A DNA stretch of 64,000 bases from Streptomyces durocortorensis (GTDB lineage Bacteria > Actinomycetota > Actinomycetes > Streptomycetales > Streptomycetaceae). The stretch covers positions 3,720,001 through 3,784,000 of the forward strand of contig NZ_CP134500.1 of assembly GCF_031760065.1 (NCBI RefSeq), given 5' to 3'. The first letter of the stretch is position 1. Every line of letters begins with the position of its first letter. Position numbers and translations under genes: made by a program. The notes beneath the pieces were generated by a model, which saw only the letters and a program-made list of their open reading frames with translations, did not search any database and had not been told where the DNA came from. This document shows positions 60,571 through 64,000 of this stretch, in pieces.

Positions 60571-61263
60571 ATGCGGGTACTGGTCGCCGAGGACGAGGAG
60601 ATCCTGGCGGAGCTGGTCGCCACCGGACTGCGCCGAGCTGGCTTCGCGGTCGACACGGTCTACAGCGGCGACGCGGCCCTCGCCTACCTCGGGCTGCACG
60701 ACTACGACGTCGTCGTGCTCGACCGCGACCTCCCCCGGGTGCACGGCGACGACGTCGCGCGCCGCCTGGTCGCCTCCGGTTCGCGTACCCGGATCCTGAT
60801 GCTCACCGCCTCCGGCGCCATGGAGGACCGGGTCGCCGGGCTCGATCTGGGCGCCGACGACTACGTCAGCAAGCCGTTCGAGTTCCCCGAGCTGGTCTCC
60901 CGGGTACGCGCCCTGCGGCGCCGCAGCGCCCGCCCCGTACCGCCCCAGCTGGAGCGGCACGGCATCCGGCTCGACACCGTACGGCGCTCCGCGTTCCGCG
61001 ACGGCCGGGATCTGGACCTCTCGCCCAAGGAGTTCACCGTGCTGCAACTGCTGCTGGAGGCCGACGGCGGGACGGTCAGCGCGGAAGAGCTGCTGGAGCG
61101 GGCCTGGGACGCCAACGCCGGTCCTTCCCCGAGCCCTCCACTGCCGTTCGAGCAGGGGAGCCCCCATCCCGGGGCCGTACGCGTCTGCATGAGCAAGCTC
61201 CGGGCCAAGCTCGGTGAGCCCGCGCTGATCCGCACGGTGCAGGGCCTCGGGTACGCCCTGTGA
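60571..61263 (+). CDS. OmpR-family response regulator
   Basis: A 230-residue regulator: receiver with E7/D8, phosphoacceptor D51 in VVLDRDLPRV and K100 in YVSKPFEF, then an OmpR winged helix (LDLSPKEFTVLQLLLEADGG). The DNA-binding domain has an unusual insertion of about 18 residues (SPSPPLPFEQGSPHPG) between EELLERAWD and the recognition-helix region VRVCMSKLRAKLG. The ATG at 60571 gives the usual MRVLVAEDEE; a GTG at 60547 is an alternative. It overlaps the histidine kinase gene by 4 bases. Confidence 0.92.
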   Translation: MRVLVAEDEEILAELVATGLRRAGFAVDTVYSGDAALAYLGLHDYDVVVLDRDLPRVHGDDVARRLVASGSRTRILMLTASGAMEDRVAGLDLGADDYVSKPFEFPELVSRVRALRRRSARPVPPQLERHGIRLDTVRRSAFRDGRDLDLSPKEFTVLQLLLEADGGTVSAEELLERAWDANAGPSPSPPLPFEQGSPHPGAVRVCMSKLRAKLGEPALIRTVQGLGYAL

Positions 61264-62558
61264 AGCGGCCGACCGTGGCACGGCGGCTGGTCGACGCCTC
61301 GAAGCTGCCGCACTCGACGATCAGGACCCGCATCGCCCTCGTGTACGGCGGTGTCTTCCTGGTGCTCGGCACCGCGCTGCTGGCCACCGTCAATCTGGCC
61401 TCCCGGGCCGGTACGGAGACCGAGGCGCGGGCCATCGCCTCCTCCGCCGTCGACCTCCCGCCCGGATACACGGTGAACGGTCCGCTGATCGCCCGCAGCC
61501 CGGCCGGCGGGCCCACCGTCTACGAACTCACCGACAACGTCAGCGACGCCGCGGGCAAGCAGCTCATGTACTGGTCGTTCGCCGCGCTGCTCGTGATGAC
61601 GGCGGGCGCGGTCGGCGTGGGCTGGTGGACAGCGGGCCGGGTGCTGCGGCCCGTCCACGCGATGACCGCGAAGGCCCGCCGGCTCTCCGAGCGGACCCTG
61701 CACGAGCGGATCGCGTCCAGCGGGCCCGACGACGAGCTGAGGGAGCTGGGCGAGACGCTGGACGCGTTGCTGGCCCGCCTGGAGAAGGCGTTCGACAGCC
61801 AGCGCAGGTTCATCGCGAATGCCTCGCACGAGCTGCGCACCCCCCTGGCCACCCAGCGCGCAGCGATCCAGATCGGTCTGGACGACCCGTCACCCGAGGA
61901 TCTCGTACGCACCCGGCAGACCCTGCTGGACACCAACCGGCGCAGCGAGCGCCTCATCGAGGGACTGCTCGTGCTGGCCCGCAGCGAACGCGGCCTGGCC
62001 TCCGACGAGCGCGAGGAGGTTCGCTTCGACCATGTGGTGCGGGAGGAGACGGACCGGCACCGGGCGGTACGGGATCGGAGCGGCGGGAGCCCGGTGGAGC
62101 GGGAGCCGGGCGGCGGGGGCCCCGCGCTGCGTGTCGCGATCGCGTCCTGCCGGGTCCGCGGCAACCGGCTGCTGCTCGCCCAGCTGGTGGCGAACCTCCT
62201 GGCCAACGCGGTCACGTACAACGTGCCGGGGGGCTCGGTGGAGGTCTCGCTGACCGAGGACGGGGCGCTGCTGGTGAGCAACAGCGGGCCGGTGGTCTCC
62301 GAGCCCGACATCGCCGGGTTCTTCGAGCCGTTCCGGCGGGGCGAGGGCCGGGACCGGATGGGCGCCGGGTCGGGCCTCGGGCTGTCGATCGTGCGGTCCA
62401 TCGCAGTGGCCCACGGCGGTACGGTCACGGCGGTACCGGGCCCGGAGGGCGGCGGTCTCGCCGTGACCGTACGGCTGCCGGTCGAGCGGGGTCAGGCCCC
62501 GGAGCCCGCCTCACGGGCGGCGGTCCAGGCAGGCAGTCCGGCGAGGATCTCCCGGTAG
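61260..62558 (+). CDS. Sensor histidine kinase
   Basis: A 432-residue membrane kinase. TM1 ([20 protein letters not shown]), an extracellular loop of about 70 residues and TM2 ([20 protein letters not shown]) are followed by a HAMP domain, HisKA with the phospho-His H190 in [10 protein letters not shown], and HATPase ([20 protein letters not shown]). It phosphorylates the coupled OmpR regulator. The final 22 codons overlap, tail to tail, the end of the converging vWA gene. The signal sensed is unknown. Confidence 0.92.
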   Translation: MKRPTVARRLVDASKLPHSTIRTRIALVYGGVFLVLGTALLATVNLASRAGTETEARAIASSAVDLPPGYTVNGPLIARSPAGGPTVYELTDNVSDAAGKQLMYWSFAALLVMTAGAVGVGWWTAGRVLRPVHAMTAKARRLSERTLHERIASSGPDDELRELGETLDALLARLEKAFDSQRRFIANASHELRTPLATQRAAIQIGLDDPSPEDLVRTRQTLLDTNRRSERLIEGLLVLARSERGLASDEREEVRFDHVVREETDRHRAVRDRSGGSPVEREPGGGGPALRVAIASCRVRGNRLLLAQLVANLLANAVTYNVPGGSVEVSLTEDGALLVSNSGPVVSEPDIAGFFEPFRRGEGRDRMGAGSGLGLSIVRSIAVAHGGTVTAVPGPEGGGLAVTVRLPVERGQAPEPASRAAVQAGSPARISR

Positions 62559-64000
62559 AGCTCGGTGTCCGCGATCTCGCGCGGGGCCGGGCCCGCGTGG
62601 AAGAAGCCCACGTTCGGGACGTCCAGCTTCCGCAGGAAGTCGAAGCCCTTCGCGTCCTGCTCGCCGAAGGCGACGAACTGGAAGAACAGCGGCAGCCGAG
62701 CCGCCTCCGCGAGCGCCTGACGGGCGGCCTGCCTGGCGTCCGGCGGACCGTCCGTCTGGAAGACCACGAGTGCCGGACCGGTGGCCTCCGACTTCTCGTG
62801 GTGGGCGACGACCTCCTCGATCGCGCGGTGGTAGTGCGTACGGCCCAGCCGGCCGAGCCCGGCGTGCAGTTCGTCGACGCGGCCCTCGTGGCCGGACAGC
62901 TCGATCGTCCCGGTGCCGTCGATGTCGGTCGAGAAGAAGACGACGGGCACCGTGGCGTCCTCGTCCAGGTGCGCGGCGAGCGCGAGCGCCCGGTCCCCCA
63001 GATGCTGGGCGCTGCCGTCCTTGTAGAACGGCCGCATCGAGCCGGAGCGGTCGAGCACCAGGTAGACCCGGGCACGCAGCCCGGTCAGCCCGTGCGCCTT
63101 GAGCGCCGTCTGCGCCGCCTTGTACGGGGCGACGAGCTGGGGCGCCCGCGACTTGACCCGGGCGAGGGGGGTGGCGGGCTTGCCGGGGGCGGGAACGGCG
63201 GCCTCAGGGGCGGCGGCGTCGGTCTCCGCGGCGGCCGGGGCGGTTGCCGATGCCTCGGGGGCCTTGGGATCGGGGGAGGCCTGAGGCGCTGCCTCCGGGG
63301 TCTTCTCCGCGGCCTGCTCCGGGGCCTCTTCCGGCGCCGTCGTGGCTTCGGGAGCGGTCTGCGGGGCTTCGGGAGCGGTCGCGGTGGCCGCTTCGGGCCC
63401 GGCCACCTGCTTGACGTCCGGCTCGGCCTTGGCATGCGGCTCCGGAGCGGGCTCCGGGCTCTCGTCGAGGTCGAGGTCGATCGTGATCGCCTCCGGCTCC
63501 TCGGCCGTGACCGGGGCCGCGGGCTCGGTCGGCTCCACCGGCTCCTTCACCTCAGGGGCCTTCGCCGCCTCGGGGGCCTTCTCCGCCTTGGGCGCCTCGA
63601 CGGGCTCCTCCGCAGCCGTGGGAGCGGTCTCCGCCAGGTCCGCCTCCGGGGCCGATCCCTGTGCGGGGACGGTCGGCGTGGGCTTGGCCCTGGTGGCCGC
63701 CTTGTCGAAGGCTTCCGCCACCAGGTCGGCGGCGCGCGACTCGTCGCGCTCCACGGAACCGGTGGTTGAGGATGCGGGGGCCGCGGGGGACGCGTCCGAA
63801 GTGGTCGAAGGGGCCGAAGAGGGGGACGCGGCGGGGGACGAGGGCGAGGCCGGGGCCGGAATGGACGCCTTCGGTTCGGCCGGTTCCGCCGGTTCCGCCG
63901 ATTCCGTCGCGGACCCGGCCGCCGAAGTGGTCTCCTGCTCCGCCTCCTTGGGCTGGGTGCGTTCGGCCTGGGGCGGGACGGTGGCCGTGGTCGGCTCGTC
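62492..64000 (-). CDS. von Willebrand A domain protein, TerF-like (5' end outside window)
   Basis: Partial: open to the window edge without a stop (about 502 residues visible). About 260 visible residues are an Ala/Pro/Glu/Thr/Ser low-complexity linker. The C-terminal 230 residues are a vWA domain with the metal-ion-dependent adhesion site D-x-S-x-S in [11 protein letters not shown], then [12 protein letters not shown], and a closing [13 protein letters not shown] region typical of TerF/TerY-like proteins. Full-length relatives in Streptomyces often start with a TerD domain, which would lie beyond the edge. Tellurite-resistance-type proteins are linked to stress and differentiation. Its last 67 bases overlap the histidine kinase gene. 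Confidence 0.8.
   Translation of the reverse strand, partial: DEPTTATVPPQAERTQPKEAEQETTSAAGSATESAEPAEPAEPKASIPAPASPSSPAASPSSAPSTTSDASPAAPASSTTGSVERDESRAADLVAEAFDKAATRAKPTPTVPAQGSAPEADLAETAPTAAEEPVEAPKAEKAPEAAKAPEVKEPVEPTEPAAPVTAEEPEAITIDLDLDESPEPAPEPHAKAEPDVKQVAGPEAATATAPEAPQTAPEATTAPEEAPEQAAEKTPEAAPQASPDPKAPEASATAPAAAETDAAAPEAAVPAPGKPATPLARVKSRAPQLVAPYKAAQTALKAHGLTGLRARVYLVLDRSGSMRPFYKDGSAQHLGDRALALAAHLDEDATVPVVFFSTDIDGTGTIELSGHEGRVDELHAGLGRLGRTHYHRAIEEVVAHHEKSEATGPALVVFQTDGPPDARQAARQALAEAARLPLFFQFVAFGEQDAKGFDFLRKLDVPNVGFFHAGPAPREIADTELYREILAGLPAWTAAREAGSGA

Noticed and set aside
1..64000. CRISPR arrays, insertion sequences, tRNA or rRNA genes
   Set aside because: No regularly spaced repeats, transposase motifs, tRNA cloverleaf or rRNA-like sequence was recognised by eye.

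Overview
The window is chromosomal DNA from a high-GC actinomycete, almost certainly a Streptomyces. The evidence is GC-rich third codon positions throughout, many GTG starts and 4-base stop/start overlaps, and typical Streptomyces families (branched-chain keto acid dehydrogenase operons, an AfsR/SARP regulator, a helix-turn-helix/DUF5753 + DUF397 + RsbW-like triad, PAS/GAF/PP2C phosphatase, Bpa proteasome activator). Three perfect copies of GTTTCACGTGAAAC, the streptomycete ParB-binding parS sequence, lie at 6053, 32584 and 56985, which places the window in the origin-proximal core of the chromosome. From memory the gene order resembles the S. coelicolor metG-aspS to bkd region (about SCO3790-SCO3831); this is recollection, not a search.

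Layout. 1-3.3 kb: an E1alpha(partial)-E1beta-E2 2-oxo acid dehydrogenase operon. 3.4-8.2 kb: a MobA-like/DUF6457 fusion, a repeat-expanded MoeA, a K+ channel with RCK domain and a quinone oxidoreductase. 8.4-13.5 kb (minus): the proteasome activator Bpa, then PadR-ABC ATPase-FtsX permease. 13.6-20.8 kb: a secreted Ser/Thr-rich membrane protein, two divergent Ser/Thr kinases, an APH-type phosphotransferase, a flavin-type oxidase and an orphan NarL-type response regulator. 21.1-24.7 kb: a second complete E1alpha-E1beta-E2 operon. 24.8-26.5 kb: WhiJ-like regulatory triad. 26.6-32.6 kb: D-Ala-D-Ala carboxypeptidase, a CmtR-like sensor with a cation transporter, GntR + MFS, a mycothiol-dependent isomerase-like protein and a nitrilase. 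32.6-44.9 kb: LURP-one-like protein, thioredoxin-NHL protein, DUF4232 lipoprotein, 980-residue SARP, M18 aminopeptidase, Uma2 nuclease, acyl-CoA dehydrogenase, SseB and pirin.

44.9-51.5 kb looks accessory. It holds a frameshifted membrane-protein pseudogene, a glycosyltransferase, a LuxR regulator with no ordinary start codon, a small secreted cationic protein and an ABC ATPase/permease pair. The only four in-frame TTA (bldA-dependent) codons I found in the window are in three of these genes. 51.7-64 kb returns to core genes: AI-2E-type permease, PP2C phosphatase, aspS, a transpeptidase-like lipoprotein, a second Uma2 protein, metG, a two-component system, and a vWA protein running off the window edge.

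Functional links. The two bkd operons supply branched acyl-CoA starters for fatty acids and polyketides; no E3 gene is present. Several separate signalling units (kinase pair, orphan regulator, triad, phosphatase, SARP, two-component pair) lie beside them. The accessory block (regulator, secreted peptide, exporter) is the best candidate for an undescribed, developmentally controlled system.
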